The translations under genes were made by a program, and so were the position numbers. This document shows positions 31,805 through 40,339 of a stretch of DNA of 64,000 nt, piece by piece. This DNA comes from Bradyrhizobium sp. 149 (GTDB lineage: Bacteria; Pseudomonadota; Alphaproteobacteria; Rhizobiales; Xanthobacteraceae). The notes under the pieces were generated by a model. That model searched no databases. It was not told the origin of the DNA and saw only the letters and a program-made list of their open reading frames with translations. The first letter of the stretch is position 1, and each line of letters starts with the position of its first letter. The DNA lies in assembly GCF_023073915.1 (NCBI RefSeq), contig NZ_JADPKK010000016.1:55341-119340 (forward strand), given 5' to 3'.

Positions 31805-31891
31805 CGTCATGGCCGGGCTTGTCCCGGCCATCGACGTTCTTAAGCGCGCAAAGAAAGATCGTGGATGCCCGGGACAAGCCCGGGCATGACG
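31805..31891. repeat. Dispersed double-hairpin repeat (GTCATGGCCGGGCTTGTCCCGGCC...GCCCGGGCATGAC)
   Basis: Outer arms CGTCATGGCC / GGGCATGACG enclose two hairpins of their own (GGCCGGGCTTGTCCCGGCC and GCCCGGGACAAGCCCGGGC). It lies between leuC and the convergent Gly-rich gene. A half copy lies at 8450. Confidence 0.75.
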
Positions 31892-31903
31892 ACACAGCTC
31901 ACA

Positions 31904-32416
31904 TCACCAATAGCGATACGGATGATGCCAGCGATGCCAGCGGCAGACGCGGCGCGGGCCGTAATAGGTCCAGATCACCCGGCAGCGGCGCGGATGGCTG
32001 TAATAGGGATAGTAGCCGCCGTAATAGCGCCGGTGGAAATGGCGATGGCCGTAATAGGCGGGGCGATAGGCGCCGTAGCGGTGATAGCCGCCAAAACGAT
32101 GAACTCCACCATAGCGGTAGCCGCCGCCATGAAAGGCGGGCGCCGCGCGGAAGCCACCACCGTGGACACCACCGCCGCGGAAGCCACCAAAATGTCCTCC
32201 GCCACCGTGGAAGCCGCCTCCGCCATGGAAGCCGCCGCCGTGTCCGCCACCGCCATGTCCACCGCCGCCGCCGTGGCGGACCGGAATCACGTCGTCGCTT
32301 GCGGCCTTCGCCGCCGGCAGCGTCGCCGGGTTGATCAAGGTCAGCGCTTCAGCACGATGCGCGGGCCCGGCCGACAGCATCAGCGTCGCGGCGGCCGCAA
32401 TCCCGAGCAAGCGCAT
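31904..32416 (-). CDS. Exported Gly/His/Tyr-rich protein
   Basis: 170 residues from the ATG at 32416: a signal peptide (MRLLGIAAAATLML ... AEA), a short linker, a Gly/His-rich low-complexity tract (repeats of HGGGG, FHGGG, GGYR; about residues 48-110), then a His/Tyr/Arg-rich tail ending HPRRCRVIWTYYGPRRVCRW with two cysteines that could form a disulfide. The many histidines could bind metal (inference). The first of three small exported genes on this strand. The start at 32449 would add 11 residues ahead of the signal peptide. Confidence 0.7.
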   Translation of the reverse strand: MRLLGIAAAATLMLSAGPAHRAEALTLINPATLPAAKAASDDVIPVRHGGGGGHGGGGHGGGFHGGGGFHGGGGHFGGFRGGGVHGGGFRAAPAFHGGGYRYGGVHRFGGYHRYGAYRPAYYGHRHFHRRYYGGYYPYYSHPRRCRVIWTYYGPRRVCRWHRWHHPYRYW

Positions 32417-32599
32417 CGGGCTTGCCCTGAGACCTAATATTCTCACCATGGAATTCTCCCTGAATCTGGACAGCGGAGTTGCGACGCTCGCTCCCGGCGC
32501 GCGTCATCCCTGTTCATTTGCGGTCGCTCCCAAAATTAAATTAGGGACAGCGACGTGAATGCCTCATGAATGAACGACGTTCCGGCGTCGCGCGGCGAG

Positions 32600-32866
32600 T
32601 CACCACCACGGCCCGAAGCCGAGCACGAACGGTGCAGGCACGCCGTAAGGGTAAGGACGGTAGTAGACAGGCCGCGCGTAGTAACGCGGCTCGGCAGGTG
32701 CGAATTGGCGCACAGCGTCATGGTGGCGCGCATGGCGCCGCGCATCGATGTCTCTCGCGGACGCCGATGCCTTTGACTTTGCGGCATCCGGCGTCGCGGC
32801 AATGGAGACGCCGGTTAAAGCGACGATCAGCCCGCAGGCAGCCGCTGCTCCGATCCATCTCGTCAT
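32600..32866 (-). CDS. Small exported Tyr/Pro-rich protein
   Basis: 88 residues: a signal peptide (MTRWIGAAAACGLIVALTG ... IAA), a Lys/Ala and His/Arg-rich middle (KASASARDIDARRHARHHD), and a Tyr/Pro tail (YYARPVYYRPYPYG) ending in FGPWW. This architecture is common among small envelope proteins of Bradyrhizobium; the function is unknown. A longer ORF in the same frame reaches 33292 but runs antisense-like through the neighbouring gene. Confidence 0.6.
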   Translation of the reverse strand: MTRWIGAAAACGLIVALTGVSIAATPDAAKSKASASARDIDARRHARHHDAVRQFAPAEPRYYARPVYYRPYPYGVPAPFVLGFGPWW

Positions 32867-32913
32867 GATCGATCTCCGCTGCGTCCGGATGTGCGTAGCT
32901 GGCGCAATCGGGA

Positions 32914-33228
32914 TCAACCCCGGCGCCAGTAGCAGCTCATATGCGGCACGATCACCGTGCCGCTCGGCCGAAATTCCTGCACATAGGTGGCGTTGCACTC
33001 GCGGACCGCATCGGGACCGGGGTTGTAGCGCGGGTAGACGCCATCCGGACTGTAATAGGGCGTGACGCGCAGGCGCGCCGGGGGCCGCTTGCGCGGCGGC
33101 GGAAGATCGTCTCGCGAGGCTGCCTGGGCCTGCGTAATCCCGTGGCTGGCGATCTGGGCTTCCGCGCCAACGCAAAACTGCGAAAACAACCCCATGCACA
33201 GTAGCGTCACCGCTGTTTTCGCTCGCAT
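32914..33228 (-). CDS. Small exported hypothetical protein
   Basis: 104 residues from the ATG at 33228: a signal peptide (MRAKTAVTLLCMGLFSQFC ... AEA), a Pro/Arg-rich linker (LPPPRKRPPARLRVTP) and a conserved-looking C-terminus VRECNATYVQEFRPSGTVI ending PHMSCYWRRG, where two cysteines may pair. Unknown function. Four more codons are available upstream (33240). It lies directly upstream of the Tyr/Pro-rich gene on the same strand. Confidence 0.6.
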   Translation of the reverse strand: MRAKTAVTLLCMGLFSQFCVGAEAQIASHGITQAQAASRDDLPPPRKRPPARLRVTPYYSPDGVYPRYNPGPDAVRECNATYVQEFRPSGTVIVPHMSCYWRRG

Positions 33229-33350
33229 TTTTCCGTCCACCTGAACGCCCCATTCGAGGCCCTACGCTCCCCGTTTTGACGGCGCCCGTCAACCTCGCCG
33301 CGCTTATAAAGCCGGATGCATCGCCGCGAAACCCACGCTATGAGAAGCCC

Positions 33351-33752
33351 ATGTGGACGGAATTGAAAGCGCCCTCGCTGGCCGAGATGGAAGCGGTGGC
33401 GCATGAACTATTCGAGCGCCTGCCGGCGGAGTTTCGCGGCCTCTGCGAGGGCGTGATCATCCGCGTCGACGACTTTCCCACCGAGGAAGTCCTGGACGAG
33501 ATGGAATGCGAGAGCGAGTTCGACCTGCTCGGCCTGTTCCAGGGCGTCGGCCTGCCGCAGCAGAGTTTTGGCGACGTGGCGCGGCTGCCCAACATGGTCT
33601 GGCTCTACCGCCGGCCGATCCTGGATTACTGGGCCGAGCACGACGAGAGCCTCGGCCATATCGTCCGCCACGTCCTGATCCACGAGATCGGCCATCATTT
33701 CGGCCTCTCAGACGATGATATGGAAGCGATCGAGGCCCAGGAGCCCGGTTAG
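33351..33752 (+). CDS. Zincin-like metallopeptidase family protein
   Basis: 133-residue protein of the small bacterial metallopeptidase (zincin_1) family. The motif HEIGHHFGLSDDDME is a metzincin-like HExxH followed by the acidic helix usual in this family. FPTEEVLDEMECESEFDLLGL and IVRHVLIHEIGHH are further marks. Cytosolic, no signal. The ATG at 33351 (MWTELKAPS) matches family N-termini; an in-frame TTG at 33276 is less likely. It is upstream of leuD on the same strand with a 89-base gap. Confidence 0.85.
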   Translation: MWTELKAPSLAEMEAVAHELFERLPAEFRGLCEGVIIRVDDFPTEEVLDEMECESEFDLLGLFQGVGLPQQSFGDVARLPNMVWLYRRPILDYWAEHDESLGHIVRHVLIHEIGHHFGLSDDDMEAIEAQEPG

Positions 33753-33841
33753 GCAGACGAGACCTGCCGAATTCGGCCTAGGATTCGTGCCCCGATCGCG
33801 ATAAATATCGGTTCCCTAGACCACCCCGGGAAAGCGCAACC

Positions 33842-34447
33842 ATGGACAAGTTCACCACGCTGGAAGGCGTCGCGGCGCCGCTGAAGATCATCAATGTCGA
33901 CACCGACATGATCATTCCGAAGCAGTACCTCAAGACCATCAAGCGCACGGGCCTTGGCAAGGGGCTCTTCTCCGAGCAGCGCTACAAGGACGACGGCAGC
34001 GAGAATCCGGATTTCGTGCTGAACCAGCCCGCCTATCGCAATGCCAAGGTGCTGGTCGCCGGCGACAATTTCGGCTGCGGCTCGAGCCGCGAGCATGCGC
34101 CCTGGGCGCTGCTCGATTTCGGTATCCGCTGCGTGATCTCGACCTCGTTCGGCGACATCTTCTACAACAACTGCTTCAAGAACGGCATTCTCCCGATCCG
34201 CGTTGCCCAAGAAGACCTCGACAAGCTGTTCGACGACGCCGAGCGCGGCGCCAATGCGACGCTGACGATCGACCTGCCGAACCAGGAGATCCGCGGTCCC
34301 GACGGCGGCAAGGTCAAGTTCGAGATCGACCCGTTCCGCAAGCACTGCCTGATCAACGGCCTCGACGACATCGGCCTGACGATGGAGAAGAAGGCCTCGA
34401 TTGACACCTATGAGGAGAAGCTCAAGCGCGAACGCGCCTGGGCCTGA
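33842..34447 (+). CDS. leuD: 3-isopropylmalate dehydratase small subunit
   Basis: Swivelling subunit that completes the LeuC active site. 201 residues with the signature [21 protein letters not shown] and the N-terminal [22 protein letters not shown]. It follows the zincin gene and is closed by a terminator. Confidence 0.97.
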   Translation: MDKFTTLEGVAAPLKIINVDTDMIIPKQYLKTIKRTGLGKGLFSEQRYKDDGSENPDFVLNQPAYRNAKVLVAGDNFGCGSSREHAPWALLDFGIRCVISTSFGDIFYNNCFKNGILPIRVAQEDLDKLFDDAERGANATLTIDLPNQEIRGPDGGKVKFEIDPFRKHCLINGLDDIGLTMEKKASIDTYEEKLKRERAWA

Positions 34448-34463
34448 GGTCGATCCGAGTTTC

Positions 34464-34499
34464 GAGCCCCGGTGCTGACGGCGCCGGGGCTTTTTCTTT
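34464..34499 (+). terminator. Intrinsic terminator after leuD
   Basis: Stem AGCCCCGG/CCGGGGCT around an 11-base loop followed by TTTTTCTTT, about 20 bases after the leuD stop. Confidence 0.88.
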
Positions 34500-34527
34500 G
34501 CCCTCATTATCCCGTATAGCTCCCTAC

Positions 34528-35313
34528 ATGCTGCCCGACATTGTCACCTTCTGGCATGGCCCGATGGATGCCCTGCGCCAGACCTGTCTGTGCTCGCAGT
34601 TGGCTGCCGGCCACAAGGTCACGGTCTACAGCTTCGACACCATTCCCGGCCTGCCGGCAGGCGTCGGTAATGCGGATGCCGAGGCGATCCTGCCGCATGC
34701 GTTCTCCGAACGATTGCGCCCGCCGCAGCCGGACGGCAGCTGGCGCGACTGGACCACGCTGCAGTTCAGCGATTTCTTCCGCATGAAGCTGATGGCGAAG
34801 GGTCTCGGCTTGTGGCTCGATGCCGACGTGCTGCTGCTCAGGCCGGTCGAGATCGATCCGGCAAAGCCCTACTTCGCGTGGGAGAGGCCGCGCCAGCTCG
34901 GCAATTCCGTGATCTATCTGCCGGCCCAACACGGCATCGTTGCCGCCTTCGAGGAGCTGATGGAGCAGGAGGAGCTGACGCCGAACTGGCTGTCACTGCG
35001 CCATCGCGCCACGTTTGCGATGCGCCGCCTCCGCGGCGGCTCGAACCGCCTCTCGGATATTCGCGTTGCGATCTTCGGGCCGGCGGCACTGACCGCGCTC
35101 GCGCGCCGCACCGGCGAGCTGCACTGCGCGCTGCCGAAGCAATCGTTCTACGCCGTGCATGCCGAGCCAAAGCTGTTCTTCGATCCCTCCAGCTATCTCG
35201 GCCTCGTCACCGACCCCGACATCATCGGCCTGCACATCTCGCCCAAGGGTCGCGGCGGCGAGAAGCCGATCCCGGGCAGTCTTTATGCGTGGGCGGCGGA
35301 GCGGTTTAGCTAG
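34528..35313 (+). CDS. Glycosyltransferase family protein with DXD motif
   Basis: 261-residue protein similar to the Gb3-synthase/capsular-polysaccharide (Gly_transf_sug) group of glycosyltransferases. The opening IVTFWHGPMDALRQTCLCSQLAAGHKVTVYSF is typical, and GLGLWLDADVLLLRP contains the DxD metal/sugar-nucleotide motif. No signal peptide or TM helix, so it acts at the cytosolic face. The acceptor is unknown; no polysaccharide cluster is nearby. The ATG at 34528 is chosen; a GTG/other start at 34498 would lie in the leuD terminator. Confidence 0.8.
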   Translation: MLPDIVTFWHGPMDALRQTCLCSQLAAGHKVTVYSFDTIPGLPAGVGNADAEAILPHAFSERLRPPQPDGSWRDWTTLQFSDFFRMKLMAKGLGLWLDADVLLLRPVEIDPAKPYFAWERPRQLGNSVIYLPAQHGIVAAFEELMEQEELTPNWLSLRHRATFAMRRLRGGSNRLSDIRVAIFGPAALTALARRTGELHCALPKQSFYAVHAEPKLFFDPSSYLGLVTDPDIIGLHISPKGRGGEKPIPGSLYAWAAERFS

Positions 35314-35329
35314 CTGGCGTGCAAAGGTG

Positions 35330-35425
35330 CGCTCCCTGTCCCGCTTGCGGGAGGGGGTTGGGGAGAGGGTGTCTCCACAAAGGGACAGTCGCCTAGAGGA
35401 GAGAACCCTCACCCGGCGCGCGGGA
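35330..35425. repeat. Dispersed repeat, inverted copy of the 14.7 kb element
   Basis: GGGGTTGGGGAGAGGGTGTCTC and GAGGAGAGAACCCTCACCCG here are the reverse complements of segments at 14.77-14.83 kb; the middle differs. It follows the glycosyltransferase gene. The rest of the gap to 35577 shows no gene. Confidence 0.8.
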
Positions 35426-35577
35426 CGATGCTTCGCATCGCCCGGAACGCGCCGACCGCGATCTCGCCGGCGGCACGGCCGCGGAAAACTAGCACGGCTA
35501 CTGCGCCAACGCGTCGACGCTGGAGTCGCTCGATCGCGGGGATCACGCGCCGCGATGAGGCGCCGCCTGAAACGGCG

Positions 35578-36237
35578 CTAGCCGCTCAACATCGACAAAG
35601 CAACGCGCGCGAGATCGGCAGGCCGCTCCACCAGTTCGTCTGCGCCTGCCGTTTCAAGTTCATCCCGGCTACCATATCCCCACAGCACGCCAAGGCTGCG
35701 CATGCCAACTGTGCGAGCCCCAACGATGTCGTGCCGGCGATCCCCAACCATCAGACTGTGCAAAGCAGAGACATCCCGTTCAGACAGGACGTAGGCGAGC
35801 AACTCAGGCTTATGATCCAGCGTCCCGCCCGGCACCGAGCCGTGGATGCCGTCGAAGTATGTCGCTAGCTTCAGGTTCTCCAGGATTCGTCTTGCAAACA
35901 CTTCGCGCTTCGAAGTCGCGAGATAAATTCGCAATCCCGCACCTTGCAGAGCCTGGAGCGCGCTGCGGATGCCGGGATAGGCCTCGCTTCCGAGCAGACC
36001 GCCTTCGCCGTAGTGCCGACGGTACGCGACGACGGCCTCATCGACCCGGTCGTCGCCATATGTTTGCAGCAAAGTCCGCAAGATGTCTTCGAGCGGTGGC
36101 CCGATCGCGATATCGAGCACTTCGCGCGGATGATGCCCGAGCGCACGCAGTGCGGCTGCGCAGCTTGCGACAATGCCGGGCCGCGAATCGACCAGCGTTC
36201 CGTCGAGATCGAGAAGGACGGAGCGGACTAAGTCCAC
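35578..36237 (-). CDS. HAD-superfamily hydrolase, phosphoglycolate-phosphatase-like
   Basis: 219-residue HAD phosphatase: motif I LLDLDGTLVDS, motif II in YLATSKRE, motif III lysine near DHKPELLAYVL and motif IV MVGDRRHDIVGA. The cap is of the Gph type. The substrate cannot be fixed from sequence. The start is a GTG at 36237. It lies three bases after the CoA-ester lyase stop on the same strand, so it is cotranscribed with it. Confidence 0.88.
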   Translation of the reverse strand: MDLVRSVLLDLDGTLVDSRPGIVASCAAALRALGHHPREVLDIAIGPPLEDILRTLLQTYGDDRVDEAVVAYRRHYGEGGLLGSEAYPGIRSALQALQGAGLRIYLATSKREVFARRILENLKLATYFDGIHGSVPGGTLDHKPELLAYVLSERDVSALHSLMVGDRRHDIVGARTVGMRSLGVLWGYGSRDELETAGADELVERPADLARVALSMLSG

Positions 36238-36240
36238 CCC

Positions 36241-37122
36241 TCAGCCCTTCCCCATCGCCGCGATCGCATCCGCGATCTCGATCGTGCGCCGCGCCATGTC
36301 GGCGTGCAGGCGCTCCACCATGGTGCCATCCAGACGGATCGCGCCGCGCGAGACGTTTTCCGGCAGCTCGAACGCGGCGATGATCTTTCGGGCGCGGGCG
36401 ACTTCCTCCTCCGGTGGGGTGAAGATCGCGTTGCAGGCTTCGATCTGCGAGGGATGAATCAGCGTCTTGCCGTCGAACCCGAGGTCGCGGCCCTGCGCGC
36501 ACTCTGTGGCGAAGCCGTCGGGATTGGCGATGTCGCTGTAGGGACCGTCGAGAATTTCTAGGCCGTGGGCGCGTGTCGCCAGGATGCAGTGGGTGATCAT
36601 CGGGATCATCGCGGCGCGTCCGGGCATCATCTTGATCCGCGTCTCGCGCGAAATGTCATTCGGGCCGAACACGAAGCCTGACAGGCGCCTGTTGGGATCG
36701 CGCCCGGCCGCGGCCAGTTCCTCCGCATGCAGCACCGCACGCGCGGTCTCGATCATGGCCCAGACTTTTACGGTCGGCGCCGCGCCGAGTTCGGCGAGAC
36801 GGCGGCCGATGGTGTCGAGGTCATCGACGCTGGAGACCTTTGGGACCAGGATGCCGTCGGGCGAGGCCTTCGCCGCCATCGCGACGTCGTCGGCCCACCA
36901 GGGCGTGTCGAGGCCGTTGGTCCGGATCAGGATCTCGCGCCTGCCGAAGCCTTTGGCCGCGATCGCGGCGGCGATGCCGTCGCGCGCCACCGCCTTGGCA
37001 TCGGGCGCGACGGAGTCTTCCAGGTCGAGGATCAGGCCGTCGGCGGCAAGATTGCGCGCCTTTTCCAGCGCGCGCGGGTTGGAGCCGGGCATGAACAGAT
37101 GGCTGCGGCGCGGGCGGGTCAT
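36241..37122 (-). CDS. CitE-like CoA-ester lyase (HpcH/HpaI aldolase family)
   Basis: 293-residue enzyme of the citrate-lyase beta / malyl-CoA lyase family: RRSHLFMPGSNPRALEKA, DGLILDLEDSVAPDAK (Mg-binding Glu/Asp), REILIRTNGLDTPWW, and the C-terminal GFDGKTLIHPSQIEACN. Relatives cleave malyl-, methylmalyl- or citramalyl-CoA. No citrate lyase alpha/gamma genes accompany it, so it is a stand-alone CitE-like lyase; the exact acyl-CoA is unknown. A HAD phosphatase follows in the same operon. Confidence 0.88.
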   Translation of the reverse strand: MTRPRRSHLFMPGSNPRALEKARNLAADGLILDLEDSVAPDAKAVARDGIAAAIAAKGFGRREILIRTNGLDTPWWADDVAMAAKASPDGILVPKVSSVDDLDTIGRRLAELGAAPTVKVWAMIETARAVLHAEELAAAGRDPNRRLSGFVFGPNDISRETRIKMMPGRAAMIPMITHCILATRAHGLEILDGPYSDIANPDGFATECAQGRDLGFDGKTLIHPSQIEACNAIFTPPEEEVARARKIIAAFELPENVSRGAIRLDGTMVERLHADMARRTIEIADAIAAMGKG

Positions 37123-37233
37123 GCAAGCGTTCCTTCCGGTTTCCTCGTCTCACTTCTGACCGAAGCCGATAGCATCTGGCCTGCCTATTCGAAAGGCTTG
37201 TTCGTCCCGGCGGTATATGATTAGGCATAGCCC

Positions 37234-37875
37234 ATGACAACATTCCCAGAGCATTTGCTGGAAGGCTACAAGGCCTTCGCCACCCAGCGGCTGCCGACCG
37301 AGCAGAGCCGCTACCGCGAGCTGTCGGTGAAGGGGCAGTTCCCGGAAGTCATGGTGATCGGCTGCTGCGACAGCCGCGTCTCGCCCGAGGTGATCTTCGA
37401 CGTCGGGCCGGGCGAATTGTTCGTGGTCCGCAACATCGCCAATCTGGTGCCGGTGTACCAGCCCGACGGCAACGCGCATGGCGTCTCGGCGGCGCTGGAA
37501 TATGCCGTGACGGTGCTGAAGGTGAAGCACATCGTGGTGCTCGGGCACGCGCAGTGCGGCGGCATCCGCGCTTTCGTCGACAAGATCGAGCCGCTCACGC
37601 CGGGCGATTTCATCGGCAAATGGATGCAGATGTTCATCAAGCCCGGCGAAGTGGTGGAGCAGCGCGATTACGAGACCATGGCGCAATTCGTCGAGCGCAT
37701 CGAGAAGGCCGCGGTGTTCCGCAGCCTGGAAAACCTGATGACCTTCCCGTTCGTGCGCAAGGCCGTTGACAGCGGCCAGATGCAGACCCACGGCGCCTAT
37801 TTCGGCGTCGCGGAGGGATCGCTGTTCGTGCTGGACAAGGCGGCGAAAGAATTCAAGAGCGTCAGGGACGCTTGA
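37234..37875 (+). CDS. Beta-class carbonic anhydrase
   Basis: 213-residue beta-carbonic anhydrase, hydrating CO2 in the cytosol. Zinc ligands are visible: Cys and the catalytic Asp/Arg dyad in GCCDSRVSPEVIF, and the His/Cys pair in GHAQCGGIRAF. Length and the LFVVRNIANLVPVYQPDG segment are typical. It stands alone, divergent from the CoA-ester lyase gene. Confidence 0.95.
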   Translation: MTTFPEHLLEGYKAFATQRLPTEQSRYRELSVKGQFPEVMVIGCCDSRVSPEVIFDVGPGELFVVRNIANLVPVYQPDGNAHGVSAALEYAVTVLKVKHIVVLGHAQCGGIRAFVDKIEPLTPGDFIGKWMQMFIKPGEVVEQRDYETMAQFVERIEKAAVFRSLENLMTFPFVRKAVDSGQMQTHGAYFGVAEGSLFVLDKAAKEFKSVRDA

Positions 37876-37889
37876 ACGAGGCGCCCCTG

Positions 37890-37993
37890 GAGCCACTTCC
37901 GTTCTGATGGAATCGGAGTGGGGCTCGAAATTCTTCTTACGACGCGTTTCCTTTTCGCGAACCGGTGTCCACTTCGCTCGAAAGCGCTCTAGA
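37890..37993. repeat. Dispersed palindromic repeat (GAACCGGTGTCCACTTCGCTCGAAAGCGCTCTAG type)
   Basis: It begins with a hairpin (GAGCCACTTCCG / CGGAGTGGGGCTC), continues through GACGCGTTTCCTTTTCGCG, and ends CGAACCGGTGTCCACTTCG and AAAGCGCTCTAG. This is a very common intergenic element of Bradyrhizobium and related genomes. The stop codon of the peptidase/hydrolase gene (37989-37991) falls inside its terminal GCGCTCTAG. Confidence 0.75.
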
Positions 37994-40130
37994 AACCTCG
38001 CAGGTCGGTGACGGGCTTGGAAGGCGTCTTGCCGATGATGCGGCGGATGGTGCGGTTCACGACGTCCAGATTATTGTCGAAAGATCCATGATTGGCAGGG
38101 ATCGTTTCGTCCTTGTTCGGCTCGTGACAAGTCGGAACTTCCGTTTCGCTGATTGGCGTGTCGAGGACAACGTCCTCGCTCGCACTCGCCCACGCCTCCA
38201 GGATCTTTTGCGAACCTGACATGAACGTATCATCGTTCGCGCGCCATTTCCGCCAGACTTTCTGCAATCCCAGGACTGGAGTCTTGTGGTCAGGCTCCAG
38301 AGCCCGGGAGACCAGATACAAGAGCGATTTGGAGTAGAGGGCAGGGACGCAGGGATCGCTCGTTTCGTTGGCATCGCTGAGCACGTCGACAAACGTCGTC
38401 TCGGGATCAGCGACCTTGTCGGCAAAGGCACTGCCGTATTTGTCGGACGCAAACGCGACCGTGCAGGCCGGCGCCCAGAGATGGATGGAGCTGGCCTTCA
38501 GGCCGCGGGCCTTCATGGGACCCAGAAAATACCCGTGCATGATGGCCCCGGCGGAGTGTCCGATCAGGTGAATCTGCGGCCGCTGGCTCTTGCTCATCTG
38601 GCCGAGCCCGCGCTCCAGCTCTCGCGCCGCGACAGCAAGCCCGCCCCCCGGACGACTCGCGCCGGCGGCTCTGAATTTCATGTTCTCCCAGATCGCCTTG
38701 ACGCCGGCATCGCGCGCGAATACCTCGAAGGCACGATCCTTGATGTCATCGATCTTGCTTCTCAGCCAGCCCTTGTCCGCTCCCGACGGCAACACCAGCT
38801 TCTCCGCGGCGCTCTTCAGAATATCTCCGGCCGATTCCAGAAGGCCCGTCTGCCAGACCACGAAGATCGGCATGATGCGATTTGCCTCGAACCACGGCCC
38901 GAGCACGCGCGCCCTGGCGATACCGTCGTCGCGGCTGTTGAGCCCGCCGTGGAGAACGATCGCCAGATCGGAAAATCCCTGCTGAGCCGCCCGGTCGAGG
39001 CATTGCTGGACCACCACCGCGACGGCATCGTTGCCGGAGCTCGCCTCGACGAGCTCGCGTTCGGCGCTGCCATTATGCCCGATGAAGATGATGTGCTTGG
39101 CCTCTTCGCCGTTGATCCAGGGAGAAACGGCACTCGTATCGCGCGCCGCGTCGGAGCGAAGCATCGCCCGCGCGCGAAGCCGCTCGTCCAGTGAAAGGTC
39201 GGTTCGCATCGATGGGCTCACGAAGCGATGCGATTGATGCGCAAGATTCGCTGCGCTTTGCTTGCCTTTGATCGGCGGCAACGTCACCCGCATGGGTGCG
39301 CCAAGCGTCAGTGCCCAGGCATCGGTGCCGTAGCGGGTCCAGTCCTCGTAAGTCAGCAGGCCAAATCCATGAAATCCCCAATGGGGCCCCCACGAGTTCT
39401 GCACGATGAAGCCGTCAGACGTATAGCCGACCAGCGCGAAGGCGTGTCCGCCGACGTCATCGGGTTTTTTCGGCGGGAGAATGAGCGCCGCCTCGAGCGT
39501 CTTGCAGTTGTTGCGAACGCGGTCCCAGCCGTCGTGGACGTCGGCGGATACGTAGATCGCGTGCGTTTCGTAGATCGCTGACTGCATATCGACGATGGAT
39601 TTGCCGTCGATGCGATAATAGGCTCCAAGGGGCGTCAGCGGTGCATCCGTATCCCATCCACTCTTCGGCATCCCGGGCTTCTGCCGCTTCTCGAAGTTCG
39701 GCCAGAATTTCTCGCCGCACACGCCGTGCTTGTGAAATCCCTTCATGGCTCCGCGACAGCTCGATCCTTCGTAATCCTCCCCCTTCCATTCGTCATAGAG
39801 GCGCGCGTTCTGGTACAGCATCCGCGCACTTCGCCGCGCGATCGACTGGGCGGCTTTCGGGTCGTCGGCCGCGATCGGATTTGCGTTTGCCAGCTCCCAT
39901 TGCAGATAGTTCACGACGCCTGCGAGGCCGAACCCGGTGCAGGACCCTTCCTGGCCCTGATTGAGAACCATGTCGGCGTTGCGATAGACCGAGAACCAGC
40001 GCTCGATCAGTTCGTCGGACGGATAGACCTGCGGCAGGCTCACCAGCCTCGAACGATAGGGCAGATCACGGAAATCGAAACGATCCGGACGCGCATCGAA
40101 TTTGCGGTCGAACAGAACCCTGGTCGGCAT
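37989..40130 (-). CDS. Papain-like (C1) cysteine peptidase fused to alpha/beta hydrolase
   Basis: 713 residues from the ATG at 40130 (MPTRVLFDRKF), which has GGGGGG just upstream; longer starts to 40229 have no support. N-terminal half (about 10-280): a C1 papain-like peptidase with Cys64 in NQGQEGSCTGFG, His229 in GGHAFALVGY and Asn245 in QNSWGPHWGFHGFG, so the triad is complete. C-terminal half (about 340-620): an alpha/beta hydrolase with LHGGLN and the nucleophile elbow IHLIGHSAGA (Ser526). No signal peptide or TM helix is seen. It stands alone on this strand, with a decayed TM/coiled-coil ORF divergent from it. Substrate and role are unknown; self-processing or an effector-type function are guesses. 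Confidence 0.8.
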   Translation of the reverse strand: MPTRVLFDRKFDARPDRFDFRDLPYRSRLVSLPQVYPSDELIERWFSVYRNADMVLNQGQEGSCTGFGLAGVVNYLQWELANANPIAADDPKAAQSIARRSARMLYQNARLYDEWKGEDYEGSSCRGAMKGFHKHGVCGEKFWPNFEKRQKPGMPKSGWDTDAPLTPLGAYYRIDGKSIVDMQSAIYETHAIYVSADVHDGWDRVRNNCKTLEAALILPPKKPDDVGGHAFALVGYTSDGFIVQNSWGPHWGFHGFGLLTYEDWTRYGTDAWALTLGAPMRVTLPPIKGKQSAANLAHQSHRFVSPSMRTDLSLDERLRARAMLRSDAARDTSAVSPWINGEEAKHIIFIGHNGSAERELVEASSGNDAVAVVVQQCLDRAAQQGFSDLAIVLHGGLNSRDDGIARARVLGPWFEANRIMPIFVVWQTGLLESAGDILKSAAEKLVLPSGADKGWLRSKIDDIKDRAFEVFARDAGVKAIWENMKFRAAGASRPGGGLAVAARELERGLGQMSKSQRPQIHLIGHSAGAIMHGYFLGPMKARGLKASSIHLWAPACTVAFASDKYGSAFADKVADPETTFVDVLSDANETSDPCVPALYSKSLLYLVSRALEPDHKTPVLGLQKVWRKWRANDDTFMSGSQKILEAWASASEDVVLDTPISETEVPTCHEPNKDETIPANHGSFDNNLDVVNRTIRRIIGKTPSKPVTDLRGF

Positions 40131-40339
40131 GCGGCACCCCCCTGTTGTCATGCGTGAGGCTCGCGCACCTATGCCGGCACCAAGCACCTCGCACCCTCTA
40201 ATTTTGGTAGACCTATGATATTTCGACAACTTAAGTGTGCAAGGACTTTTGCAGGGCGTAAGGCGACAAGTGGGCGCAGGTCCATGACCTGCGGCCGGCG
40301 CCCGTGAACTCGCATCTCCGGCGGACGGCTAGCGTTAGA

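Noticed and set aside
30288..31895. 535-codon minus-strand ORF opposite leuC
   Set aside because: Shadow of leuC that also runs through a dispersed repeat.
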